Shown here piece by piece: positions 17,190 through 25,743 of a stretch of 47,232 nucleotides of DNA. Within the stretch, counting starts at the first letter, position 1. Each line of letters starts with the position of its first letter. The notes under the pieces were generated by a model that had not been told where the DNA came from, searched no databases, and was given only the letters and a program-made list of their open reading frames with translations. Location of the stretch: the NCBI GenBank assembly GCA_037969235.1, contig JBBKXA010000112.1, forward strand, positions 1-47,232. Direction: 5' to 3'. Origin of the DNA: TMED27 sp037969235. Lineage in GTDB: Bacteria; Pseudomonadota; Alphaproteobacteria; Micavibrionales; Micavibrionaceae. Made by a program: the position numbers and the translations under genes.

Positions 17190-19226
17190 TTAACGCCTGA
17201 TATCGACGACTTTGGAGAGGGCTTCGATCGAAGTCACCCCTTCTAGTACTTTAAGAATGCCATCGTCTTTCATAGATTTGAAGCCTTTTTTTACGGCAAG
17301 TGCTTTTAACTCAGCTTTATTTGCAGCTGCCGCTAACAATTCATCCATCTCTTCGTCAAAGCATAATATCTCAACCACCGCCGTACGCCCCTTGTAGCCG
17401 CCGCCTGCGCACGTATCACAGCCGCCTTGTTTTGCGCGATATATTTGCGGTGGGTTATTTGAATCAACGCCTAAAATTTCACAGTCTTCTGCACCGGGCG
17501 TATATACCTCGCGGCAATCTGGACATAAGCGTCGAGTCAAGCGCTGTGCAAAAACAGAAACAATAGCGCCAGCAACCATACCTGGCTTCAATCCCAAGTC
17601 AAACAAACGCGGAATTGCACCAAACGAATCATTGGTGTGCAATGTCGTATAAACTTGATGCCCCGTCATGGCGGCTTTAAGAGCCATGCCTGCCGTCTCT
17701 CCGTCACGGATCTCACCGATAAAAATAATATCAGGATCTTGACGAAGAAGCGCCTTGATCCCATCAGCAAATTCCAACACACCTTCACGAACATGCGTTT
17801 GACGAATCATAGGCAGAGAATATTCCACAGGATCTTCAAGCGTTTGAATATTCACATCAACCGTATTAATTTCGTTCAACATCGAATACAAAGATGTTGT
17901 TTTCCCTGACCCCGTTGGCCCAGTAACAATGATAATCCCCTCAGGCTTGCTTTGCGAATATTTGATTAGCTTCAAATTATGTTCACTGAAACCTAATTTT
18001 TCCATCGGCATAATGCTTTCGGACTGGTCAAGAACACGCAAAACAATATTTTCGCCGTTCACAGTCGGCAGAGATGACACACGGAAATCGGCTTCCCGCC
18101 CGCCAACATGCATACCGAAGCGCCCATCTTGCGCGCCAAGCTTATCGGCAATATTCATTCCAGACATGATTTTAATACGCTGAGAAATACCGCTCCAATG
18201 CTGCTTGTGTAAAATTTGCGCCGTGTACAAAACCCCATCTTTTCTATAACGAAGACGAATGAAATTCTCCTCTGGCTCAAAGTGTAAATCTGATGCGCCT
18301 GTTTTCACAGCTTCAAACACCAAGGCATTTACAAGCCTTACAATTGGATGTGAGAACATCTCACTCTCATCAAGAGTGGCGATGTCTTTTTGTTCGCCAT
18401 TCTCTTCTAATTCTTTTAAAATATCTTTGACTGAACTAGCGTAACCATAGGCCATATCAATGGCTTCAATCAATGTTTTTGGAGTGGCAACCATTGGCTT
18501 AATAATGAGGTGTTTTGGTATATAACGGCGCAATGTATCCGTTGCGACAATATCAAATGGATCTGCCATTGCCACTTTTATATGGGTTTCCGATTTGGAG
18601 ATGGGCAAAATTTTATGCTTGGCTGCTACATTTTTATTTAACAATGCGAGAACATCGCCATCAAAAATAATAGTTTTAGGATCAAAAAGTTCAAAACCCG
18701 CACTCTCAGCAAGAAATTTACTAAGGCGATCCTCATCAATAAAGCCGAGATCAACCATGACCTCGCCCAACATTTTACCTGATATTTTCTTTTCCTGAAT
18801 GGCAACGTTCAGTTGGCTCTCTGTGATAACACCTTCAGACACAAGACGGTCACCAATACGAGTCTTTTTATTTAAATCATCACTACTTTCATCGACATCA
18901 CCAACACCATAAGCGTTTTGCCTCATTGCCTTTAAACTTCGGGATTCCGAATCAGATTCACTCCCCAGTGTTTCTTGTTGATTGGATTTTAATGACATAC
19001 TCCCCACCGAATCACTATGAATGATTCCCTCATCAATGCTATCAACTGACATATCAATGGTCTCTAATGGTGCGGCCCCTTTTAAATCCTGATTGTAATC
19101 ATCTTTGCTTTTTACATCTTCATCCAGACTAAAATCCGCAAATGTATCCAAGATATCACCCTCAATTGCATCCGAGCTTTTGGAAGCTTTATTCTTATCG
19201 TTATTGTTTTTATTTTTGCCTAACAT
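17190..19226 (-). CDS. pilB: T4P assembly ATPase (PilB/MshE/GspE type)
   Basis: Hexameric ATPase that powers pilus extension; 678 residues. It opens with an unusually long acidic, Ser/Asp-rich stretch (about residues 1-120). A GSPII_E N-terminal domain follows (IGDRLVSEGVITESQL..., about 125-270). Then come Walker A GPTGSGKTT near 433, Asp box and Walker B DPDIIFIGEIRD near 500, His box TGHQVYTTLHTND near 530, and a zinc tetracysteine (CPDC near 567, CDTC near 600). It is the first gene of the minus-strand pilus run, preceded by a predicted promoter at 19285. Confidence 0.95.
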   Translation of the reverse strand: MLGKNKNNNDKNKASKSSDAIEGDILDTFADFSLDEDVKSKDDYNQDLKGAAPLETIDMSVDSIDEGIIHSDSVGSMSLKSNQQETLGSESDSESRSLKAMRQNAYGVGDVDESSDDLNKKTRIGDRLVSEGVITESQLNVAIQEKKISGKMLGEVMVDLGFIDEDRLSKFLAESAGFELFDPKTIIFDGDVLALLNKNVAAKHKILPISKSETHIKVAMADPFDIVATDTLRRYIPKHLIIKPMVATPKTLIEAIDMAYGYASSVKDILKELEENGEQKDIATLDESEMFSHPIVRLVNALVFEAVKTGASDLHFEPEENFIRLRYRKDGVLYTAQILHKQHWSGISQRIKIMSGMNIADKLGAQDGRFGMHVGGREADFRVSSLPTVNGENIVLRVLDQSESIMPMEKLGFSEHNLKLIKYSQSKPEGIIIVTGPTGSGKTTSLYSMLNEINTVDVNIQTLEDPVEYSLPMIRQTHVREGVLEFADGIKALLRQDPDIIFIGEIRDGETAGMALKAAMTGHQVYTTLHTNDSFGAIPRLFDLGLKPGMVAGAIVSVFAQRLTRRLCPDCREVYTPGAEDCEILGVDSNNPPQIYRAKQGGCDTCAGGGYKGRTAVVEILCFDEEMDELLAAAANKAELKALAVKKGFKSMKDDGILKVLEGVTSIEALSKVVDIRR

Positions 19227-19284
19227 GCTTTTTCTTTTGGTCTCTGTAGAACGTGAAATTTTTGGATTTTACTCAGTGTAGATA

Positions 19285-19312
19285 ATTATAGTACATCATA
19301 AAAGTTAATAAA
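19285..19312 (-). promoter_or_regulatory. Predicted promoter of the pilus operon
   Basis: A perfect -10 TATAAT (19285-19290, minus strand) lies about 60 nt before the assembly ATPase start. The -35 is weak (TTTATT at 16-nt spacing). No other gene lies between it and the upstream terminator, so the long pilus run probably starts here. A weak -35 would allow activator control. Confidence 0.5.
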
Positions 19313-19343
19313 CAAATATGTGCGTTTCCATATTTTGAAAAAT

Positions 19344-19374
19344 AAAAAGCTGGGTATTTACAACCCAGCTTTTT
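19344..19374 (-). terminator. Rho-independent terminator of the glutamine synthetase gene
   Basis: Perfect 11-bp stem AAAAAGCTGGG / CCCAGCTTTTT with a 9-nt loop, ending in a T-run on the minus strand. It lies about 30 nt after the glutamine synthetase stop and isolates the pilus operon from it. Confidence 0.88.
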
Positions 19375-19402
19375 GAACACTATTAATTTGCAATTATTTA
19401 AC

Positions 19403-20521
19403 TTATTCGGCCGCTATTGCGAATTTTGCATCTTTGCGAGGCCAACTATTAAACTTCATAATTGACTCATCTATACCTGCTACGGTTGCACATAGGCGCG
19501 CCGCCACAAGATATGGATCAGCATTAGCACCAGGGCGACGATCCTCGAAGTAACCGTAACCTTTTTCTGCAACAGGCTGCGGGATACGAATTGAACAACC
19601 ACGATCAGCGTTACCCACTTTGAATGTATTGATATCGCAGGTTTCATGGTCGCCCGTCAAACGCTCCGCCAAGCCCGCACCATAAAGAACGACGTGCTCT
19701 TTATGCTTTTTAGAAAGCGCCTTTGTTGCCGCTTCAATGGCCGCCTTACCCTTAGATTTATCACGTGTTTCTTTGGTTGAGAAATTCGTGTGCATGCCTG
19801 CTCCATTCCAATCACCCTTTACAGGCTTATTGTCGAGCGTTGCAGTGATATCGAATTCTTCACCCACTCTATAGAGCAACCAACGCGCGATCCAAGTTTG
19901 GTCAGTAATGGCCAACGCACCTGCGTCTTCTTTGTCATCGCCGCGATAGCCAATTTGGAATTCCCATTGGCCTGGCATCACTTCGGCGTTTAAACCGTAA
20001 TACATGATCCCCGCTTGCAAACATAAATCAGCGTGCGCTTCAGCAACTTCGCGTCCGAAAGCTTCATCCGCACCAACGCCGCAATAATACGGGCCTTGTG
20101 GAGCAGGGAAACCAAATTCAGGCCAACCTAAAGGTGTCCGGCGACCTTTTTCAAATAAGGTATATTCTTGTTCGAAACCAAACATTGAATCCAACTTATC
20201 TGCGCCAGCGTCCAAAACCGCACGCAGTTGTGCGCGGGAGTTACTTTCGTGTGGGGTGCCATCAGGGTTGTATACCTCTGTCATTACAAGATAGTTACCT
20301 TCGCCGCGAATTGGGTCAGTTACGAAAGCGACTGGCTTGATAATACAGTCCGAATCTTCGCCGACAGCTTGTCGTGTAGATGATCCATCGTAACTCCAGT
20401 CAGGGAAATCTTCGATTTTAGGGTTGTCGCCAACATTCACGGCGCGTGTTTTAGAGCGTAAGCAACGCGTAGGAACTGCGCCGTCTATCCAGATATATTC
20501 TGCAAGGGTAAAGTTTGACAT
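19403..20521 (-). CDS. glnII: Glutamine synthetase, type II (eukaryote-like GSII)
   Basis: Cytoplasmic enzyme making glutamine from glutamate, ammonia and ATP; 372 residues, the short GSII length (GSI is ~470). Landmarks are AEYIWIDGA, DWSYDGSSTRQA, the glutamate-binding MFGFEQEYTLF and MPGQWEFQIG, the NGAGMHTNFSTK loop and RPGANADPY near the C-terminus. The ATG at 20521 with AAGGAG 8 nt upstream is the clear start. It has its own promoter and terminator. In rhizobia GSII is a second, regulated glutamine synthetase not controlled by adenylylation; whether a GSI exists here cannot be seen. Confidence 0.95.
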   Translation of the reverse strand: MSNFTLAEYIWIDGAVPTRCLRSKTRAVNVGDNPKIEDFPDWSYDGSSTRQAVGEDSDCIIKPVAFVTDPIRGEGNYLVMTEVYNPDGTPHESNSRAQLRAVLDAGADKLDSMFGFEQEYTLFEKGRRTPLGWPEFGFPAPQGPYYCGVGADEAFGREVAEAHADLCLQAGIMYYGLNAEVMPGQWEFQIGYRGDDKEDAGALAITDQTWIARWLLYRVGEEFDITATLDNKPVKGDWNGAGMHTNFSTKETRDKSKGKAAIEAATKALSKKHKEHVVLYGAGLAERLTGDHETCDINTFKVGNADRGCSIRIPQPVAEKGYGYFEDRRPGANADPYLVAARLCATVAGIDESIMKFNSWPRKDAKFAIAAE

Positions 20522-20564
20522 CCTGTTTTCTCCTTTTGGGATGTAGGGGGTTGGATGTTTACGC

Positions 20565-20592
20565 ATTCTAATTTAAATTACGGGGATAGCAA
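20565..20592 (-). promoter_or_regulatory. Predicted promoter of glnII
   Basis: Minus strand: TTGCTA, a 16-nt spacer and TAGAAT, giving a leader of about 40 nt before the glnII ATG. Predicted by eye. Confidence 0.5.
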
Positions 20593-20743
20593 GGGTTTTC
20601 GGACGTTTTAAACGTTTTTTCACGAGATAATATTTAGATGGCTTTTTCTGCTTTAATATGCGGAGAGACGCAGGATTTTCGCTGCGCTTAATTGCGCATA
20701 GTATTTCCTATTTGGTGCGCAGAGCCTGAGGAAATCTATCTAA

Positions 20744-20820
20744 TGGTGCGCCCGAAGAGATTCGAACTCCTGACCCCTTGATTCGTAGTCAAGTACTCTA
20801 TCCAGCTGAGCTACGGGCGC
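20744..20820 (-). tRNA. tRNA-Arg(ACG)
   Basis: On the minus strand a full cloverleaf runs from GCGCCCG to its complement CGGGCGC with discriminator A and an encoded CCA (20744-20746). The anticodon loop is CTACGAA between CTTGA and TCAAG, giving anticodon ACG. The T loop is TTCGAAT. The ACG anticodon (A34 becoming inosine) is the standard bacterial tRNA for CGN arginine codons. Confidence 0.96.
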
Positions 20821-21084
20821 ACGTTTTAGATGTGGTTTAAGTTCAACAAAACTCCGTTAAACCGCTTTAGAAACCAGTTTATGACCTCAAAAGTGGGGTC
20901 AACATAGAGCAGTTTATTTTTAATTGCAAGTGTTCGTGTATAACTAATTTGTAAAACTTGAATTGCGCCTAGGGTTTCACTTGACAGATGATGCAATTAT
21001 AGCGATGCTCAAATTTAGGTTTATAAAATAATGTGTTGGGGCTATGCTCTGGCACTCACACTTAAAAAATTAAGCAGATCGAAT

Positions 21085-22275
21085 ATGAAACACATTACGC
21101 TTGTCGCCGCCCTCCTCGTCACTTCAGCTCTGAGCATGCCGCATAATGCTTTAGCCGCCACAAATAATAGCGCACAAGTGCCCTCGCTTATTATTACCAA
21201 TGACCCGTTGCCAGCCAGCTTACGCGGCGCGATTTATTCCAAACCTGTTCAAGTGCGCGCCATTCAGCCTAGTGAAGTGATGAACCGTGATTATTATACG
21301 GGTGGGCAGACTATCGTGGGGCAAAAAATTGGTCAGATTTCGAGCAATCTTGCAATGGTTCAAGGCAAGGTCGAATCCATTGCGAATAATATTCGAGGTT
21401 TAGAACAAAATAATGAACGCCGCGCCGCTAACTATTACGCTGATATTGCGACGATTAATACGCAATTGCATTCTGGTACCACGCCAGGCAATCCTCGCCT
21501 TGTCTCACGTCTTAATAGTTCAGAGGCACATTTAGAAGATTTGAACAACACAATTGCACAATTCAATGCGATGGCCGTTGATTCTTCTGCTGTTGCTTCT
21601 GAGGCATCATTCTTACTTGAAGAAACACGCGCGGCATATAATTTATCAGGCGCCGTTGAAGAAGACCATGTGCATTTAGCGCAAGTTGAGGATTCTATTA
21701 CGAACACGCTTACCATTATCCAGCGTGTATTAAATAATGTGAATGATGATATCACGCGTACAAGCACGTATTTAAGCTCGGAGCGCGAGAATTTACGCAT
21801 ATTATCGCTTGCTGTAGCAAATGGTGATTTTTATGGTCGCTCGCTTGCTAGCCGACCTTTTTCAGGGGCACCTGCATATCAAGGCAATGTGAGCGCACAA
21901 CCTGCTTCTTATAGTGCCGCGCAGCAACAAAGTGCTGAGCCGATGCGAGTTTCCTCTTCGGATTTATCTGGGGGCTCTCGCCCTCTTGCAAAGATTCGTT
22001 TTGATCGCGCTGATGTGAATTATGAAGAGCCTGTATATCTGGCTGTTAATGAGGCATTGAAACGCTATCCGAATGCGCGTTTTGACTTGATCGCTGTTAC
22101 TCCCACCCAGGGCAATGCGGCGCAAGTGGCGATTGAGAGCACAAAAGCACGCCGTAACGCAGAAAAAGTTTTACGCACATTAACGCAAATGGGGCTTGAG
22201 CAAGACCGCATTGATATTGCTTATAGTGAAGATGCGAATGCGGTGAGCAATGAAGTGCATTTGATGGTGAAGTAG
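21085..22275 (+). CDS. Secreted coiled-coil protein with an OmpA-like C-terminal domain
   Basis: Protein of 396 residues from the ATG at 21085, which opens directly into a signal peptide (TLVAALLVTSALSMPHNALAA); an in-frame ATG at 21031 would put 18 residues before it. Residues ~80-260 are predicted helical/coiled coil with regular heptads. A Gln/Ala/Ser-rich linker follows, then a C-terminal ~100 residues with an OmpA/MotB-like layout (LAKIRFDRADVNYEEPVY, ARRNAEKVLRTLTQMGL). The usual peptidoglycan-binding NXXLSXXRA motif is only partly matched (STKARRNAEKV), so peptidoglycan binding is a guess. Periplasmic, function unknown. Confidence 0.75.
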   Translation: MKHITLVAALLVTSALSMPHNALAATNNSAQVPSLIITNDPLPASLRGAIYSKPVQVRAIQPSEVMNRDYYTGGQTIVGQKIGQISSNLAMVQGKVESIANNIRGLEQNNERRAANYYADIATINTQLHSGTTPGNPRLVSRLNSSEAHLEDLNNTIAQFNAMAVDSSAVASEASFLLEETRAAYNLSGAVEEDHVHLAQVEDSITNTLTIIQRVLNNVNDDITRTSTYLSSERENLRILSLAVANGDFYGRSLASRPFSGAPAYQGNVSAQPASYSAAQQQSAEPMRVSSSDLSGGSRPLAKIRFDRADVNYEEPVYLAVNEALKRYPNARFDLIAVTPTQGNAAQVAIESTKARRNAEKVLRTLTQMGLEQDRIDIAYSEDANAVSNEVHLMVK

Positions 22276-22381
22276 TTCGCGCTTACCCTATAAAATAAAT
22301 ATGATTCCTTATCCCTGCCTTGCCTAGGAATTTGTTTGTGATGCCGTATGTAACGCTTATCAATATAACAAGTCATTTACG

Positions 22382-22390
22382 CCCCCCCCC
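22382..22390 (+). repeat. C9 homopolymer tract
   Basis: Nine cytosines in a row, about 25 nt upstream of the predicted -35 box of the next gene. Such tracts slip during replication; here it lies upstream of the promoter rather than inside a coding frame. Confidence 0.9.
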
Positions 22391-22413
22391 TTTAAGATTT
22401 ATGCTTCTAAAGT

Positions 22414-22442
22414 TTGCATTGTTTTTTATAACTCTCTATATT
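22414..22442 (+). promoter_or_regulatory. Predicted promoter of the 22476 gene
   Basis: TTGCAT, a 17-nt spacer and TATATT. The start site would be near 22449, leaving a leader of about 27 nt before the TTG start codon. Confidence 0.55.
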
Positions 22443-22475
22443 CATATTTGCTGATTAAACCTTGCATAGGGATCA

Positions 22476-23663
22476 TTGTTTTTGCCGCCGCTTATTGCAG
22501 AAGAAATTAAAAAAGAAGATTTGCTTCAACCGATTCGCAGTATTCACCGTGAAATTGCGGTGCGAAGACGTGAGGATAAAAAGCAACTCGCCAATGTTAA
22601 TCAAAGTTTTGTTGCAGAAACATTTTCTAACGCTGTTTTCGCCACAGTCGCCATTGCTGTCGATATGCCGGGCACGGAAACAGCTCTTGCTGCAGCCGCT
22701 TTTGTATATGTCCCTATTGCTTATGAATGGACAACAACCAAATTAAGACTATCGGAGCTTGAAAAAAAGAATGACGAATATAGAATAACTAAGGATACTC
22801 GTGTCTATGATGATGCAGGCTCTACTTTTCGTGGTAGCAATGATATTGGTATAGAAGAACATCATGAACCATTTTTTAGTTTCAAAAGCACATTCGACCC
22901 CCTCCCCCTTAAGGGCAATAAGGGTGGATTGATAGGCAGTGCAAAACAATACGTGTGCGCTTCTGCCATACTTACAAAAGACTTAATCACCCAGTTAGAT
23001 AATAATAACGTTCCATCAGAGCGTGTTTTTGTTTATCTACAAGATCCTTGCGCGGAGTACAACACGGTTGTAATGCGCACGTCGATGTCTAATATAATGC
23101 CTAATACTGTGGCTCAACTTCCCGCTGATCCTGAACGTGTTGAAAACATCATAAAAAGTACAAAACGCAACATCAAAGGTGATATTACAAAATTATTTTT
23201 TCATGCTGTAGGAAGCGTTGCAGCAGGCGAATTTTGCGTTACTGTTGGAAAATCAATTATTAATGATGCAAGTACAGCTTTTGAAACAGGCTCACTTTTT
23301 CATGGTGTTCTATCCGCAGGTTGGGGCTTGGCTGTGCTCGTTGGAATGGGTCCATTAAAGCATTTTCTGGATGATAGTGTTATAACACAGCAACGTTTAA
23401 GCCAACGCTTTGCAGCTTTGAATGTTAAGCGTGAAGCAAAAAAACAGTTAATACAGACACGTGATGGGATTAAAAAAGGTATTAGCGAGTTTAACGTTAA
23501 TGATGAACAGGGCCAGCATAACGTTTTACCGGCTATTAAAGATCATTTGGCTTACTTAATAACTAAAATTGATACCGACGCTTTGGATGAAACTACAATG
23601 GCCTTTTTTAAAACTCAGGGCATTTCAACAAAAACTGCTGTATTTGAATTTACAGGTGCCTAG
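22476..23663 (+). CDS. Orphan membrane protein, unknown function
   Basis: Protein of 395 residues I do not recognise. TTG at 22476 is the first possible start after an in-frame TAG, with AGGGA just before it. The N-terminal ~45 residues are charged and helical. Hydrophobic stretches occur around 50-85 and, broken by short loops, 235-300. The middle carries a Lys/Asp-rich soluble part and the C-terminal ~90 residues are polar. Four cysteines are scattered. A predicted promoter lies just upstream and the gene is followed after 47 nt by the ornithine-lipid genes. The codon pattern looks ordinary. Confidence 0.65.
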   Translation: MFLPPLIAEEIKKEDLLQPIRSIHREIAVRRREDKKQLANVNQSFVAETFSNAVFATVAIAVDMPGTETALAAAAFVYVPIAYEWTTTKLRLSELEKKNDEYRITKDTRVYDDAGSTFRGSNDIGIEEHHEPFFSFKSTFDPLPLKGNKGGLIGSAKQYVCASAILTKDLITQLDNNNVPSERVFVYLQDPCAEYNTVVMRTSMSNIMPNTVAQLPADPERVENIIKSTKRNIKGDITKLFFHAVGSVAAGEFCVTVGKSIINDASTAFETGSLFHGVLSAGWGLAVLVGMGPLKHFLDDSVITQQRLSQRFAALNVKREAKKQLIQTRDGIKKGISEFNVNDEQGQHNVLPAIKDHLAYLITKIDTDALDETTMAFFKTQGISTKTAVFEFTGA

Positions 23664-23673
23664 AAATTGGCAC

Positions 23674-23701
23674 TTGACCCCCGCCTCGATATCCTTAATG
23701 T
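23674..23701 (+). promoter_or_regulatory. Possible promoter of the ornithine-lipid operon
   Basis: TTGACC, a 16-nt spacer and TAATGT. The implied start is only a few bases before the olsB ATG at 23711, which also lacks a Shine-Dalgarno sequence, so the mRNA would be nearly leaderless. Tentative. Confidence 0.35.
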
Positions 23702-23710
23702 GAAAATATA

Positions 23711-24616
23711 ATGAGTGATATTGAAGTTGATTTTGAAGATATATCTGTTCGACTTGCCTGCGATGAGCGGGAAATTGAAGCGGCGCAGCGCTTGCGCTAT
23801 GAAGTTTTTTACGAAGAATATTCGGCTACTCCGCAAGAAGAAATGCGTAAAAATCGCTTGGATATTGATGAATATGATGCATATGCCGATCATTTGATTG
23901 TTGTTGATAACTCGGGCCCGAAAGAAAAGATTATTGGCACTTATCGTCTGCTACAACGCGCGGGTGCGAATGAAGTTGGGCAATTTTATTCCTCAAGTGA
24001 GTATGATCTCTCCCCTGTTTTAAAAACACAAAACTCATTATTGGAATTGGGGCGTTCGTGTGTGCTTGCGCCTTATCGCACGCGCCCAGTGCTACAGCTT
24101 TTGTGGCAAGGGATTGCGGATTATATTACCGATCATGATATTGATTTGATGTTTGGCTGCGCGAGTTTGATGAGTACGGATATCAAAAGCATCTCTAAAC
24201 CGCTTTCATATCTCTACCATTATCATCTTGCGCCAGAGAATTTGCGGCCACGTGCTGTAAAGGGGCGCTATATTAATATGAACATTATTCCGCAAGAAGA
24301 TATCAATGCACGGCGTGTGTTTGCCGAACTTCCGCCATTAATCAAAGGGTATTTACGCGCAGGGTCGTGTATTGGGGATGGCGCGGTTGTCGATGAGGAT
24401 TTTAATACAACGGATGTTTTTATTATTGTGCAAACGCATTTGCTTACTGACCGTTATCGCAAGCATTACGAGCGCAAAATTCAAAAATCTATCGCGCGTG
24501 ATGGAGATTCTTCTTTTGAGAAAGCAGATGAAAAAGCGAAAGAGCTTGAAAATAGCGACCTTAAAAAAAGCACCGTCGAACATCTATCCGATTTCAAAAA
24601 GATAAAATCTTCATGA
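23711..24616 (+). CDS. olsB: L-ornithine N-alpha-acyltransferase (OlsB-like)
   Basis: GNAT-fold acyltransferase of 301 residues that would transfer a 3-hydroxyacyl group from ACP to ornithine, the first step of ornithine-lipid synthesis. Landmarks are AQRLRYEVFYEEY near residue 27, IGTYRLLQ, LELGRSCVLAPYRTRPV and the GCASL segment, all seen in OlsB proteins. The C-terminal tail (~250-301) is highly charged and not part of the core. Its TGA overlaps the next ATG (ATGA), so it is coupled to the olsA-like gene, which performs the second step. Confidence 0.88.
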   Translation: MSDIEVDFEDISVRLACDEREIEAAQRLRYEVFYEEYSATPQEEMRKNRLDIDEYDAYADHLIVVDNSGPKEKIIGTYRLLQRAGANEVGQFYSSSEYDLSPVLKTQNSLLELGRSCVLAPYRTRPVLQLLWQGIADYITDHDIDLMFGCASLMSTDIKSISKPLSYLYHYHLAPENLRPRAVKGRYINMNIIPQEDINARRVFAELPPLIKGYLRAGSCIGDGAVVDEDFNTTDVFIIVQTHLLTDRYRKHYERKIQKSIARDGDSSFEKADEKAKELENSDLKKSTVEHLSDFKKIKSS

Positions 24617-25407
24617 ATTCCATCATTGCTTTTTTCAAAATGCTCGCCTTTCTATTATTGTGCCTTTTTGTTGTGCCGTTGCAAATGATTGTTATGTTGT
24701 TTACCAAAGGTCGCAGTGCCTATATCCTTCCGCTTTTCTGGCATAAGGGAGCATGTGCAATATTTGGTATTCATGTGGAGAAAAGCGGGCAGATTTATAC
24801 AGATTCTCAAGTTTTATATATGAGCAACCATATATCTTATTTGGATATTCCTGCCTTGGGTTCGGTTATTTGCACCTCGTCTTTTGTGGCAAAAAAGGAT
24901 GTATCGCAATGGCCGGTATTTGGGTTTCTCTCTAAACTCCAACAAACAGCGTTTATCAGCCGCGAGCGCGGGGATGCGAAACGTGAGGTCAATGCGTTGG
25001 ATGTGATATTGCTTAAGGGGGGGAATCTAACGCTTTTTCCTGAAGGCACATCTACGGCTGGCATTGAAGTGCTACCATTTAAATCCAGTTTATTTTCAAT
25101 AGCTTTGCGCAAGGATTTGGAGCCGCTCGTGATACAACCTGTCACGATTGAAGTTATAAGCTCTAATGGTAAAGCGCCCCAAACGCAGATCGAGCGGGAG
25201 TTATATGCTTGGCCAAGAGAGTTAGACATGGAATTGCCCGCGCATTTGTGGCGTTTTGCCAAAAGCTCAGGTGCGTGCTTGCGTATTCATTTTGGTGACG
25301 TTATGATGGCGCGTGATTTTGATTGCCGCAAGAGCCTTGCCAAAGCTTGTCACGATGCCGTATGCAACGGAGCAGACGCGTTTAAACATCAAACCAAAGC
25401 CGCTTAG
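24613..25407 (+). CDS. olsA: 1-acylglycerol-3-phosphate-type acyltransferase (PlsC/OlsA-like)
   Basis: Membrane acyltransferase of 264 residues with an N-terminal transmembrane helix (about 8-30). It has the catalytic NHISYLD motif (NHX4D) near residue 72 and the substrate-binding FPEGTST motif near 143. The family acylates lysophosphatidic acid or lyso-ornithine lipid. Translational overlap with the olsB-like gene favours OlsA, the O-acylation of lyso-ornithine lipid, as its main role. A general PlsC role cannot be excluded from sequence. Confidence 0.85.
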   Translation: MNSIIAFFKMLAFLLLCLFVVPLQMIVMLFTKGRSAYILPLFWHKGACAIFGIHVEKSGQIYTDSQVLYMSNHISYLDIPALGSVICTSSFVAKKDVSQWPVFGFLSKLQQTAFISRERGDAKREVNALDVILLKGGNLTLFPEGTSTAGIEVLPFKSSLFSIALRKDLEPLVIQPVTIEVISSNGKAPQTQIERELYAWPRELDMELPAHLWRFAKSSGACLRIHFGDVMMARDFDCRKSLAKACHDAVCNGADAFKHQTKAA

Positions 25408-25424
25408 ATTATTAGGAGTATATT

Positions 25425-25646
25425 ATGATCGAAATTTTGCCAGAAGAAGTATCGCGTATTCAACGCTTTTTGCAGGATAAATTTAAAAATACTGGCTTTG
25501 CGTTAAAAATCCGTGACAAGGTCAAAGACAGTGTCGAGGTGTTGTTGGATGGGGAATATATAGGTTTAGTTTATAAGGACGAGGACGGCGATTATAATTT
25601 TGATATGGCTATTTTAGAAATTGATTTGCCTGGCACTGTCAGTTAG
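25425..25646 (+). CDS. DUF3126-family small protein
   Basis: Protein of 73 residues with AGGAG 8 nt before the ATG. The sequence (IQRFLQDKFKNTGFALKI, YIGLVYKDEDGDYNFDMAIL) matches the small alphaproteobacterial family DUF3126 as I remember it: one compact alpha/beta domain, cytoplasmic, no known function. It follows the ornithine-lipid genes by 17 nt and probably shares their transcript. Confidence 0.82.
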   Translation: MIEILPEEVSRIQRFLQDKFKNTGFALKIRDKVKDSVEVLLDGEYIGLVYKDEDGDYNFDMAILEIDLPGTVS

Positions 25647-25691
25647 CTGAAGCTTTTTCGTCTTCTATTCACGCTTTTATTGTTATTATTC

Positions 25692-25734
25692 CCCCGAATT
25701 TGCTAGACTAATAGAGTATGATATTTTTTCGGGG
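25692..25734 (+). promoter_or_regulatory. Inverted repeat over the ribosome site of the next gene
   Basis: CCCCGAA (25692-25698) is complementary to TTCGGGG (25728-25734); the GGGG half lies 9 nt before the GTG start at 25744. The intervening 29 nt is AT-rich and includes promoter-like sequence. It could mask the ribosome site in RNA or act as a DNA operator. Confidence 0.35.
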
Positions 25735-25743
25735 TAGTCGGGC

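Noticed and set aside
5758..19226. Type II secretion system instead of a pilus
   Set aside because: Two retraction ATPases (PilT, PilU) and long prepilins with no pseudopilin set (GspG-K) favour a pilus.
20599..20630. ACGTTT-T-AAACGT inverted repeat followed by T6 as a terminator
   Set aside because: The centre is too short to form a hairpin without losing most of the stem, and no plus-strand gene ends nearby.
20744..21085. Integration site at tRNA-Arg
   Set aside because: No adjacent integrase and no direct repeat of the tRNA 3' end seen nearby.
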